Origin: Desulfuromonas sp. CSMB_57
GTDB taxonomy: Bacteria; Desulfobacterota; Desulfuromonadia; Desulfuromonadales; Syntrophotaleaceae
Direction of reading: 5' to 3'
Assembly (NCBI RefSeq): GCF_020194955.2
Contig: NZ_JAFCIY020000001.1
Span: 62,001-126,000, forward strand
DNA: 64,000 nucleotides
Shown here: positions 1 to 7,378 of the stretch, piece by piece
Layout of the letters: every line of letters starts with the position of its first letter
How positions within the stretch are numbered: position 1 is the stretch's first letter
Notes under the pieces: generated by a model
The model's input: only the letters and a program-made list of their open reading frames with translations
The model's database searches: none
What the model was told of the DNA's origin: nothing
Program-made: the position numbers and the translations under genes

Positions 1-634
1 CGTAATGGTCGTCCAGAACCTTGAGACGGGTCGGGTCGATATCCAGGATGGTCACGTCGGCACCCATGCCGACGGCGATGCGCAGCGCATTGCTGCCGGC
101 GGTACCCGCGCCCAGGATGACCACATGGCCCGGACGGACACCGGGGGCGCCGGCCAGCAGCAACCCCTTGCCGCCGGCCTCCTTCTGCAGAAAATGGGCA
201 CCGATCTGAACCGCCATGCGGCCCGCCACCTCGCTCATGGGCTGCAGCAGGGGCAGATTGCCGTCCGCCAGCTGGACCGTTTCATAGGCCAGGGCGGTCA
301 CCTTCCGCTCCAGCAGGGTCCGGGTCAGTTCTGGCGCTGCGGCCAGATGCAGAAAGGTGAACAGAACCTGGTTTTCCCGCAACAGGGCGCACTCTTCCGG
401 CAGCGGTTCCTTGACCTTGACGATGAGTTCTCCGGCGGTGAAGATCTCTCGTGCCGTCGCCAACACCTGGGCGCCGGCTTTCCGGTACTGATGGTCGTCC
501 AGGCCGCTGCCCAGGCCGGCGCCGCTCTCCACCAGCACCACATGCCCATCCTCCACCAATGCTCGGGCGCCGTGAGGAGTCAATGCGACGCGGTATTCGC
601 GGGTTTTTCTCTCTTTGGGAACGCCGACGATCAT
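1..634 (-). CDS. ald: Alanine dehydrogenase, 5' part (continues beyond the window's left edge)
   Basis: NAD-dependent oxidative deamination of L-alanine to pyruvate and ammonium, in the cytosol. The visible ~211 residues start MIVGVPKE, the conserved family opening, and include the substrate-region motif KVKEPLPEE and the start of the Rossmann fold (VVILGAGTAGSNALRIA) followed by an aspartate-rich NAD-binding strand. The ATG at 634 is the natural family start. Only the C-terminal part is missing, because the window ends. The gene lies 75 bases downstream of serA on the same strand, so both may be co-transcribed as an amino-acid unit. Identification is secure from the N-terminal domain; symbol by family resemblance. 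Confidence 0.93.
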   Translation of the reverse strand, partial: MIVGVPKERKTREYRVALTPHGARALVEDGHVVLVESGAGLGSGLDDHQYRKAGAQVLATAREIFTAGELIVKVKEPLPEECALLRENQVLFTFLHLAAAPELTRTLLERKVTALAYETVQLADGNLPLLQPMSEVAGRMAVQIGAHFLQKEAGGKGLLLAGAPGVRPGHVVILGAGTAGSNALRIAVGMGADVTILDIDPTRLKVLDDHY

Positions 635-709
635 GACCGTTTCCGAATTTGGGATGAATGGCTGCGCCGGCCGGGGCCGCCGAGTCGGTCGACGGCCCCG
701 GCGGTCGGC

Positions 710-2317
710 CTACTGTTCGGCCCGGGCCTTGACCAGGTGCAGATACTTGACGAAGGACGATTCCACCATTTCGCCGATTTCCTTGACCACGTCCGCGGGC
801 ACGGCGGAATCCAGGGACAGGATGACCATGGCTTCGCCCCGTTTTTCTCGGCGGCCGAGGCTCATGGCGGCGATGTTGATGTCGTGTTCGCCCATGATGC
901 GGCCGATGCGGCCGATCATTCCGGGACGATCCTCATAAGTGATGACCATCATGTGTTCTTCCGGCGCGAAATCGACCTGGTAATCGCGCAACTGCACGAT
1001 GCGCGGTTTGCCCTCGAAGTGCGTGCCGGCTATGGAACGGCGGAAATTGGGTCCCTCGATGGTGATGACCACCGTGTTGGAAAAAGGGCCCGGCTCGGTG
1101 GTTTTCTTTTCCTCGATGCGGATGCCCATGTTCTCGGCGATCAGGGCGGCGTTGACCATGTTCACATCCTGCTCGACCTTGTTGTTGAGCATGGCCGCCA
1201 GGCCGCAGACGGTAATCGGCGTGCAGCAATAGTTGGCCACCTCGCCTTGGTAGGAAAAGGTGATCTTGTTGAAGTTGGAGTCGGCCAGTTGCGCCACGAA
1301 ATCGGCCATGATGTTCGCCAAGTGCAGGAAGGGCCGCATCTGGTCCATCAGGGAACTGTCGAAGCGCGGGATGTTGGCGGCATTCTCCAGAGGCTGTTCG
1401 TTGGCGTAGCGAACGATTTCCTTGGCCACGTCCACCGCCACGTTGATCTGGGCCTCGACGCTGGAGGCGCCGAGATGGGGCATGGAGAGCATGCGGGGGT
1501 GGGCGATGAGGTTTTTGATGACCTCGCTTTTGGGCGGTTCCTCACTCCAGACATCGACGCCGGCTCCGCCGACCTGGCCCTTTTCCAGGGCGTCGAGGAG
1601 CGCCGCTTCATTGATGACGCCGCCGCGGGCGGTATTCAGCAGAACGACGCCCGGTTTCATCGAGGCCAGTTGCTGGGCGTCGATGAGGTTGCGGGTTTCA
1701 TCGTTGAGAGGCACATGCAGGGTGATGATGTCGGCACAGCGCACCAGTTCTTCCAGGCAGACCAGGCGGACTCCCAGATCCTGCACCCTTTTTTCGGAAA
1801 CGTAGGGGTCGCAGCCGAGCACTTCGCAGCCGAAGCTTTTCAGCAGGGTGGCGACGCCGCCGCCGATCTTGTTGAGCCCGATGACCCCGGCCACCTTGCC
1901 CTTCAGTTCCGACGCCTTGAAGGTCGATCGATCCCAGCGTCCGGCCTTGAGGCTGGCATCGGCCGGAACCAGCTTGCGGCAGATGGCCAATAGCAGCGCC
2001 AGGGTATGTTCGATGACGCTATTGATGTTGCCGAAGGGCGCATTGCAGACGATGATGCCCAATTCGCTGGCCCGCTTGACGTCCACATTGTCCAGGCCGA
2101 CACCGGCCCGGCCGACGATTTTGAGCTTCTTGCCGGCATCGAGCAGTTCGCGGTCGGCCTTGGTGGCGCTGCGGATCAGCAGGGCATCGTAATCGCCGAT
2201 GACGTTCAGGAGTTCTTCCCGGGGCAGGTCGATTTTGATGTCCAGTTCCAGCCGCGGGTCATTTTCCAGAATCGAAAGACCTTCCTTGGCAATTTTCTCC
2301 GTCACCAGAATCTTCAT
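710..2317 (-). CDS. serA: D-3-phosphoglycerate dehydrogenase, long form with ASB and ACT domains
   Basis: First step of serine synthesis: oxidises 3-phosphoglycerate with NAD+. The 535 residues match the long SerA type (about 525-540 aa): substrate-binding domain, NAD-binding domain (about 95-290), intervening ASB domain, and a C-terminal ACT domain with EDRPGMIGRIG. The catalytic segments NTARGGVI, EEPP and the MPHLGAS histidine are present. Start at 2317 is chosen because AAGGAG lies 6 bases upstream; a 14-residue upstream extension has no such site. Oddity: the Rossmann fingerprint reads GLNKIGG, with Asn where the second glycine of GxGxxG is expected. Ald follows 75 bases downstream. Confidence 0.95.
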   Translation of the reverse strand: MKILVTEKIAKEGLSILENDPRLELDIKIDLPREELLNVIGDYDALLIRSATKADRELLDAGKKLKIVGRAGVGLDNVDVKRASELGIIVCNAPFGNINSVIEHTLALLLAICRKLVPADASLKAGRWDRSTFKASELKGKVAGVIGLNKIGGGVATLLKSFGCEVLGCDPYVSEKRVQDLGVRLVCLEELVRCADIITLHVPLNDETRNLIDAQQLASMKPGVVLLNTARGGVINEAALLDALEKGQVGGAGVDVWSEEPPKSEVIKNLIAHPRMLSMPHLGASSVEAQINVAVDVAKEIVRYANEQPLENAANIPRFDSSLMDQMRPFLHLANIMADFVAQLADSNFNKITFSYQGEVANYCCTPITVCGLAAMLNNKVEQDVNMVNAALIAENMGIRIEEKKTTEPGPFSNTVVITIEGPNFRRSIAGTHFEGKPRIVQLRDYQVDFAPEEHMMVITYEDRPGMIGRIGRIMGEHDINIAAMSLGRREKRGEAMVILSLDSAVPADVVKEIGEMVESSFVKYLHLVKARAEQ

Positions 2318-2551
2318 TGTCGCTCCTTCTGCTTGGAAAAAGGCATTTAACCGGTTCAATATTCAGCGGTCAGCATATAGAAAAAGTCGATGGGTCGGAC
2401 TTCGTCTGCCTGAGCAGACCGGCGGCGATGAACGTCCTGCAGGATGAAGGATCGGTAAACAGGAGCAAGCCGGCCGGATATGAAAAAACGCCCTTATCAT
2501 AAAAGAGGGGCGTCGATTTTGCCAGTAAATTTGTCAAAGCAGAAGGGCGCA

Positions 2552-2965
2552 CTAGGGCCCGACGTCCGTGAGCACATCCAGGATCAGACGACTGTCCTCG
2601 TGGAACAGCACGACATCCGTCCCGAAGCGCAGGCGCAGATAACCGCGTGGCAGGCGCGACAGGCGTCTTTCAAGATCGACGGGCAAGCGATGGCCGGCCA
2701 GGCCGGGGGGCAGTTCTCCCCAGCGCACCAGGTGCTTTCGCAATCCGGGCGGCAGGCGCTCCCGTTTTGCCAGGCCGGGGGGCAGAACATAGCCATAATA
2801 ATCATAGATGATGGCCCGATCGCGGGCGGAAAAAACCAGATCGACCCGCGCATCCCGGCCATGCAGAACCACCCGTCCATAGTCGGGCGAGGGTTGACAA
2901 CCTGCCGCCGGGACAATCATGGCCAGGAAAATGACCTGAAGGACGTTAAGACGAAATCGCAGCAT
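2552..2965 (-). CDS. RcnB/CigR-like small lipoprotein
   Basis: A 137-residue exported protein. The N-terminus has a signal peptide ending in a lipobox-like AAGC, so it is probably a lipoprotein. The rest contains LPPGLAKR, LPPGL and LPRGYLRLRFGTDVVL, the repeated PPGL pattern and C-terminal strand typical of the RcnB/CigR family (periplasmic, linked to nickel/cobalt homeostasis or of unknown role). The ATG at 2965 is preferred because AGGAG is 9 bases upstream; a GTG two codons earlier sits too close to it. Monocistronic between serA and a divergent membrane-protein gene. The family is recognised from composition and repeat pattern; the role here is unknown. Confidence 0.75.
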   Translation of the reverse strand: MLRFRLNVLQVIFLAMIVPAAGCQPSPDYGRVVLHGRDARVDLVFSARDRAIIYDYYGYVLPPGLAKRERLPPGLRKHLVRWGELPPGLAGHRLPVDLERRLSRLPRGYLRLRFGTDVVLFHEDSRLILDVLTDVGP

Positions 2966-3261
2966 GGTCACTTGCTCCTTTCTGCAGGGCGATGGGAAAA
3001 CGGAGATGCCATAGCCGTGCCAAGGGAAGCCTGAAGCAGAGAAGGTCGAAACGCGGCAGCAGTCCGTGCGTTTTCTGGCACCGGCAGTGGCAGCCGGACG
3101 AACCTCTTCGTATTTTAGCAGAGATTGCCCGCTCCGCTTGCCTGGGGAAACCCGCTGTTCTGCGGCATCACGAAGTAATTGGTTGTATAATCATACTTGG
3201 ACAGACGGCGCTGGCATGAATGAGGCGTATCAGGAAGGCGAAAGGGAAGAAGGAGACACAC

Positions 3262-3891
3262 ATGAAGGATGAGCAGAACCACCGAAAACCTTTCGAGGCT
3301 TTGCTGCAGGAACGCACCGTCGATTCGCAGTCCGCAACGCCACCTGGTTTTGGCGTGATTTTTCAATCCGCGACGGGTCTGTGGAAGGGCAATCTGATTG
3401 ACCTCGCCGTGCTTAGTCTGGCGCTTTGTTTTCTGATCTGGATTCCGATTTTGCAGGTCGCTTTTCTGGCCGGCTACCTGCGTGCCCTGCTCAAAGTGAT
3501 TCGGGGACGGAAAGTCGAAATCGGGGAACTGTTCTCCGCCTGGGATTGTTTCGGCGGCCTGTTGGTGTATCTGCTGCTGGTGACGTTGGTGGTTTTTGTC
3601 CTCGGCCGGATTCCGGTCCTGGGAGGCTTGGCCGGCCTGGCGGTTTCGGTGGCCGCGACCCCCGGTATGTATGCCATCGTTGACCGCGGGTCTGCCCCCC
3701 TGGTGGCCGCAGGGTGGAGTTGGAAGGTATTTCGCGCCGACATGCTTACTTGGACGATGGTGGTGGTCCTTGGCGGTTTGTTGTCGGGGCTTGGCGTGCT
3801 TGCCCTGGGGATCGGCATCATCGTCACCCTGGCCTGGGGGAGCTTGATGAGTGCCCTGTTGTATGAGCAGCAAACAAATCCGTCCTCTTGA
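3262..3891 (+). CDS. Uncharacterised multi-pass inner-membrane protein
   Basis: About 209 residues with a ~35-residue hydrophilic N-terminus, then hydrophobic segments consistent with four to five membrane passes (blocks near LAVLSLALCFLIWIP, LLVYLLLVTLVVFVLG, LAGLAVSVAAT and a long glycine-rich C-terminal pair). The pattern resembles small integral membrane proteins of the DUF4013 type, but I cannot assign a family firmly. ATG 3262 follows AAGGAG by 6 bases; an upstream in-frame start is possible but unneeded. It is the first gene of a plus-strand run leading into msrAB 86 bases later. No function is claimed. Confidence 0.75.
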   Translation: MKDEQNHRKPFEALLQERTVDSQSATPPGFGVIFQSATGLWKGNLIDLAVLSLALCFLIWIPILQVAFLAGYLRALLKVIRGRKVEIGELFSAWDCFGGLLVYLLLVTLVVFVLGRIPVLGGLAGLAVSVAATPGMYAIVDRGSAPLVAAGWSWKVFRADMLTWTMVVVLGGLLSGLGVLALGIGIIVTLAWGSLMSALLYEQQTNPSS

Positions 3892-3977
3892 CGACCTGTC
3901 GGCCAGGAGCAAGCCGCCGGATGGCTCCGCCCGAATCGGGGCGCCGTCAAAGGGACTCAACCTGACGAGGATGGCCC

Positions 3978-5096
3978 ATGAAAACGGTGCTGATTGCGGT
4001 TGTGGTAGTCGGCGTAATTTGCGGGATGTTCTGGCACCAAGGCTGGAGGAAAAACCTGACTGGTGGAGGAGAAGGAGTCGTCATGACCCATAATCCGGAA
4101 GATTTGCGCAAGGCCACCTTTGCCGGCGGCTGTTTCTGGTGTGTTGAGGCGGATTTCGAAAAGCTGGACGGCGTTGTCGAAGTTGTTTCGGGATATACCG
4201 GGGGGCGGCGGCCCAATCCGACCTATGAAGAGGTCAGTTCTGGTGGAACCGGCCATGTGGAAGCGGTGCAGGTGGTCTATGATCCGCGCCGCATCTCCTA
4301 CATCCAACTGTTGAACCATTTCTGGCGCCACATCGATCCGACGGATGCCGGAGGCCAGTTTGTCGATCGCGGGGCGCAGTATCGCAGCGCAATCTTCTAT
4401 CACGATGAAGAGCAGCGCCGGTTGGCGGAACAATCCCGGCAGGCTCTGGCCGAGTCGGGTCGTTTCAAGGCGCCCGTCGTCACGGTCATCGAACCCCTGC
4501 GGGAGTTTTATCCGGCGGAGGATTATCATCAGGACTACCATAAAGAGCACGCCGTCAAATATCTCTATTACCGCCGCGGTTCGGGGCGGGACCAGTTTCT
4601 GCGACAGACCTGGGCCGATACGGGTGCACAGCCCGCCAACCCTCCGGGGACCCCTTACGGCAAGCCGGATGATGCCACCCTGCGCCGTATCCTGACCCCC
4701 CTGCAGTATCGGGTCACCCAGCAGGGTGCCACGGAACGGCCTTTCGACAATGCCTGGTGGGACAATAAAAGGGCAGGCATCTATGTGGATATCGTCTCCG
4801 GCGAGCCGCTGTTCAGTTCCCGGGACAAGTATGATTCCGGTACCGGTTGGCCCAGCTTTACCCGCCCCCTGGTGGCGGCGAACATCGTCGAACGCGAGGA
4901 TCGGAAACTATTTCGGACGCGCACCGAGGTTCGCAGCCGGTACGGCGATTCCCACTTGGGGCACGTCTTCAAGGATGGACCGCCGCCCACGGGCCTGCGC
5001 TACTGTATCAATTCGGCAGCCCTGCGGTTTGTTCCGAAGGAACAGCTTGAGGCAGCCGGATACGGCGAATTTCTGCCTCATTTTCGTGCCCCCTGA
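3978..5096 (+). CDS. msrAB: Bifunctional peptide methionine sulfoxide reductase MsrA-MsrB
   Basis: Repairs both S- and R-methionine sulfoxide in proteins. The first domain carries the MsrA catalytic GGCFWCVE (residues ~50-57); the C-terminal domain is MsrB with [12 protein letters not shown] and the catalytic [11 protein letters not shown]. The MsrB part has no CxxC zinc pairs, as usual in fused forms. Residues 1-20 are a hydrophobic signal anchor, so the 372-residue form should be exported or membrane-tethered. A second in-frame ATG (codon 36, position 4083) has a much better ribosome-binding site (AAGGAG, 5 bases upstream) and would give a cytosolic enzyme. The annotated start is the longest form; both may be used. 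Confidence 0.95.
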   Translation: MKTVLIAVVVVGVICGMFWHQGWRKNLTGGGEGVVMTHNPEDLRKATFAGGCFWCVEADFEKLDGVVEVVSGYTGGRRPNPTYEEVSSGGTGHVEAVQVVYDPRRISYIQLLNHFWRHIDPTDAGGQFVDRGAQYRSAIFYHDEEQRRLAEQSRQALAESGRFKAPVVTVIEPLREFYPAEDYHQDYHKEHAVKYLYYRRGSGRDQFLRQTWADTGAQPANPPGTPYGKPDDATLRRILTPLQYRVTQQGATERPFDNAWWDNKRAGIYVDIVSGEPLFSSRDKYDSGTGWPSFTRPLVAANIVEREDRKLFRTRTEVRSRYGDSHLGHVFKDGPPPTGLRYCINSAALRFVPKEQLEAAGYGEFLPHFRAP

Positions 5097-5131
5097 TGAT
5101 TGGGCTGAATGGCGACAGAAAGGATTGGAAC

Positions 5132-5746
5132 ATGGCTGAGCCGGTGCGCATCGTCGGCATTCTTGGTACTTATCGCAGCGACGGGGTGGTGGAACGGGCG
5201 CTGGATGAGGTTCTGGAAGGCGCTCGGCTGGCAGGCGCCGAGGTGGCAAAAATCGATCTGCGCAAGCGGCATGTCGAGTTCTGCACCAATTGCCGCCATT
5301 GTACCCAGGAACCGGGCGAAACTCGCGGGGATTGCCCGCGGCAGGACGATATGGCGGAGATGCTGGATCAGATGGAGCGGGCGGACGGTCTGGTGTTGGC
5401 GTCGCCGGTCAACTTTTTCACCGTTACGGCTCTGATGAAGCGCTTCATCGAGCGGCAGGTCTGCTATGCCTGGTGGCCCTGGGGCAACCTGGCACCCAAG
5501 CGCCGCCGGCCGTCCACCGGGCAGCGGGCCGTGGTGGTGACTGCCTGCGCCATGCCGGCGCCGCTGGCGCGCCTGTTTACCAATGCGCCGCGCCTGTTGC
5601 GAACCGCCGCGGAACTGCCCGGGGCGCGCACCATCGGCACTCTGATCGTCGGTCAGGCCGCAAAGCGGGAGCATCTGCCGCTGCCGCCCGGAATCCGGCG
5701 CCGTGCTCGCCGGCTCGGGCGGCAACTGGCCCTTGGGCGGCGCTGA
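5132..5746 (+). CDS. NADPH-dependent FMN reductase / iron-sulfur flavoprotein family protein
   Basis: About 204 residues of flavodoxin-like fold. The N-terminus (VRIVGILGTYRSDGVVE) is the FMN-phosphate loop strand, and ASPVNFFTVTALMKRFIER is the second flavin-binding loop of the NADPH-dependent FMN reductase family. Between them lies a compact cysteine cluster, FCTNCRHC followed ten residues later by another Cys, as in iron-sulfur flavoproteins that hold a [4Fe-4S] cluster. ATG 5132 is preceded by AAAGGAT. It follows msrAB by 35 bases, suggesting a shared redox-stress transcript. Exact electron partners cannot be told from sequence. Confidence 0.85.
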   Translation: MAEPVRIVGILGTYRSDGVVERALDEVLEGARLAGAEVAKIDLRKRHVEFCTNCRHCTQEPGETRGDCPRQDDMAEMLDQMERADGLVLASPVNFFTVTALMKRFIERQVCYAWWPWGNLAPKRRRPSTGQRAVVVTACAMPAPLARLFTNAPRLLRTAAELPGARTIGTLIVGQAAKREHLPLPPGIRRRARRLGRQLALGRR

Positions 5747-5776
5747 GGGGTTTCGTTGTGCCGGGAGGTAATTGTG

Positions 5777-5803
5777 TTGACAATATATGATATTCCATAT
5801 AAT
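5777..5803 (+). promoter_or_regulatory. Sigma-70-type promoter for the polyferredoxin gene
   Basis: Perfect -35 TTGACA (5777-5782) and perfect -10 TATAAT (5798-5803), 15 bases apart, in an AT-rich patch that stands out from its GC-rich surroundings. ATATG (5785-5789) and CATAT (5796-5800) form an inverted repeat across the spacer and -10, so a repressor site is possible. The ATG of the next gene is 30 bases downstream. Confidence 0.65.
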
Positions 5804-5832
5804 TTAATATAAAAATTTATGGAGGTTGAATC

Positions 5833-6504
5833 ATGGTCGCCAAAAATCTCTCGGGTCGTTTCAAACCAGCCGGTTACAAATGGTATCTGGGGTTGGTGGT
5901 GGTACTGGTTCTGGCCTTGGGATGGGCCTACCCCCTGCTGGGTTTTGTGGTGCCCCTGGTCATGCTGACGGCGATGGTAACCGGCGTGTTTCGCGGTCGG
6001 CACTTTTGCGGCCACCATTGCCCGCGGGGCAGTTTTTTCGATACCTGGCTGGCCTTGGCCGGCCGCCGGCGAGCCATTCCTTTCTGGCTGCGCGACCTAC
6101 GCTGGCGCCTTGTTCTGCTCATCGGCACCATGTCCTTCATGGTCTGGCGGCTCAGCGCCAACCCGACGGATCCCCTCCATTGGGGACGGGTATTCTGGCA
6201 GATGTGTGTCCTGACTACGGTGGTCGGCGTGCCCCTCGGGCTCTATTTTAGGCCTCGGGCCTGGTGCGCCATGTGTCCCATGGGAACCATGCAGTTGGCC
6301 CTCGGCGGTCATCGCCGGCGCTGGCATCTGGATGCGGAGCGCTGCGTATCCTGCGGCGCCTGCCAAAAGGTGTGTCCCCTGTCCCTGCCCGTCACCGCAG
6401 CGAAGGAAGCAGGCCATATCGGCAGTCCGGACTGTCTGAAATGCGGTCTTTGCGCGCAGGTCTGTCCCCGGGGGGCAATTCAACCGCCCGGCTCGGCAGT
6501 CTAG
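5833..6504 (+). CDS. Membrane-bound 4Fe-4S polyferredoxin, NapH/MauN-like
   Basis: A 223-residue electron-transfer protein. The N-terminal two thirds contain about four membrane helices interspersed with the NapH-type cysteine motifs CGHHCPRG and CAMCPMG. The C-terminus has two classical [4Fe-4S] motifs, CVSCGACQKVCP and CLKCGLCAQVCP. Such proteins pass electrons between a quinone pool and soluble or periplasmic partners. Start at 5833 follows GGAGG by 7 bases and a strong promoter. No dedicated partner (NapG-like or cytochrome) is adjacent, so its electron donor and acceptor are unknown. Confidence 0.88.
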   Translation: MVAKNLSGRFKPAGYKWYLGLVVVLVLALGWAYPLLGFVVPLVMLTAMVTGVFRGRHFCGHHCPRGSFFDTWLALAGRRRAIPFWLRDLRWRLVLLIGTMSFMVWRLSANPTDPLHWGRVFWQMCVLTTVVGVPLGLYFRPRAWCAMCPMGTMQLALGGHRRRWHLDAERCVSCGACQKVCPLSLPVTAAKEAGHIGSPDCLKCGLCAQVCPRGAIQPPGSAV

Positions 6505-6531
6505 AAGCGCGCCTGCCGTCTCGGTTTCCGG

Positions 6532-7140
6532 TCACGGAAGATGCTTGGCCAGGGCTTCCGCCAAGCGTCGATAGCCGGCCATGTTGGGATGGATGGCATC
6601 GCTTTTCAGGCCGTTGTCATCCAGGATGTCGCGCAGGATGTTTCCTTCAAAGGGCACTTCGAGGCGGCGCGCCAGTTCCTCATAGAGCGGGGCGGTGCGC
6701 AGCCGCAGGCCAGGCTGGGGGACCCCGACCAGCAGCACCTGGGCGCCGTCGGCCCGAATCAGGTCGATCATTGCCGCGAGGTTGGCTGTCAGCCGTTCCG
6801 TCGGCTGGCGGCGCAGGAGATCGTTGCCGCCGTGACAGAGGATGACCAGGTCGGGACGGAATCGGCTCAATTCAGCGGGCAGCCGTTGCAGCCCCTCATC
6901 GCTGACCTCGCCGGAGATGCCCCGATTGACCACCCGGCGGCCCGTCAGTTGTTGCAGGACGGCGGGGTAGCTGTCTTCCTTGGCTGCGCCGTAGCCGGCC
7001 GTGAGACTGTCGCCGAAGGCCATAATCACGGCATCCGGTGGCAAAGGCTGCAGGCGCGGCAGGGAATCCCGGCAGCCGCTTAGTAGCAGAACCATCAACA
7101 GGGTGAAGAGGGCTTTTTGCACAAATTGTTGAACCAACAT
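6532..7140 (-). CDS. SGNH/GDSL-family esterase, TesA-like lipoprotein
   Basis: Hydrolase of the arylesterase / lysophospholipase L1 type. The 202 residues show block I FGDSLTAGYG (nucleophile Ser), the block III motif HGGNDLL and block V DAIHPN (catalytic Asp and His). A signal peptide ends in the lipobox LLSGC, so it is probably a periplasm-facing lipoprotein. Start at 7140 follows AAGGAAGG; an upstream 37-residue extension lacks signal character and was discarded. The gene is convergent with the polyferredoxin gene and divergent from uup. Substrate cannot be deduced. Confidence 0.88.
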   Translation of the reverse strand: MLVQQFVQKALFTLLMVLLLSGCRDSLPRLQPLPPDAVIMAFGDSLTAGYGAAKEDSYPAVLQQLTGRRVVNRGISGEVSDEGLQRLPAELSRFRPDLVILCHGGNDLLRRQPTERLTANLAAMIDLIRADGAQVLLVGVPQPGLRLRTAPLYEELARRLEVPFEGNILRDILDDNGLKSDAIHPNMAGYRRLAEALAKHLP

Positions 7141-7289
7141 GAAGGCCTTCCTTCCCGGGAAGCATAGAATACTAGTCATTGTTACCCATCCATGGGTCCT
7201 GTCAACCCCGACAGCCCCGGTTCCGGCCGCTCTTTTCTTTCCCGCCGACATCTGCCATAATCCAGCCCTGTTTGGAAAAAAAGTTTTTG

Positions 7290-7359
7290 CTTCAGCCTTC
7301 AGACCTCAGTCTTCGGACTGCTTTCTTCAGCCTTCAGCCTTCAGTCTTCGGACTGATTT
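7290..7359 (+). repeat. Two 35-bp direct repeats built of a CTTCAGC-type heptamer
   Basis: Positions 7290-7324 and 7325-7359 are near-identical 35-mers. Each is five 7-bp units: CTTCAGC, CTTCAGA/C, C(C/T)TCAGT, CTTCGGA and CTG(C/A)TTT. The array ends 19 bases before the uup start codon, just upstream of its ribosome-binding site. The unit is the reverse complement of the heptamer at 56138-56228. Confidence 0.85.
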
Positions 7360-7378
7360 TTTTCAAGGAATGAGCAAC

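Noticed and set aside
5-1993. 662-codon plus-strand open frame
   Set aside because: Antisense to ald and serA; translation is His/Gln/Gly-rich low complexity with no domain, as expected for the reverse frame of high-GC genes.
2480-3034. 184-codon plus-strand open frame
   Set aside because: Antisense to the RcnB-like lipoprotein gene; no domain.
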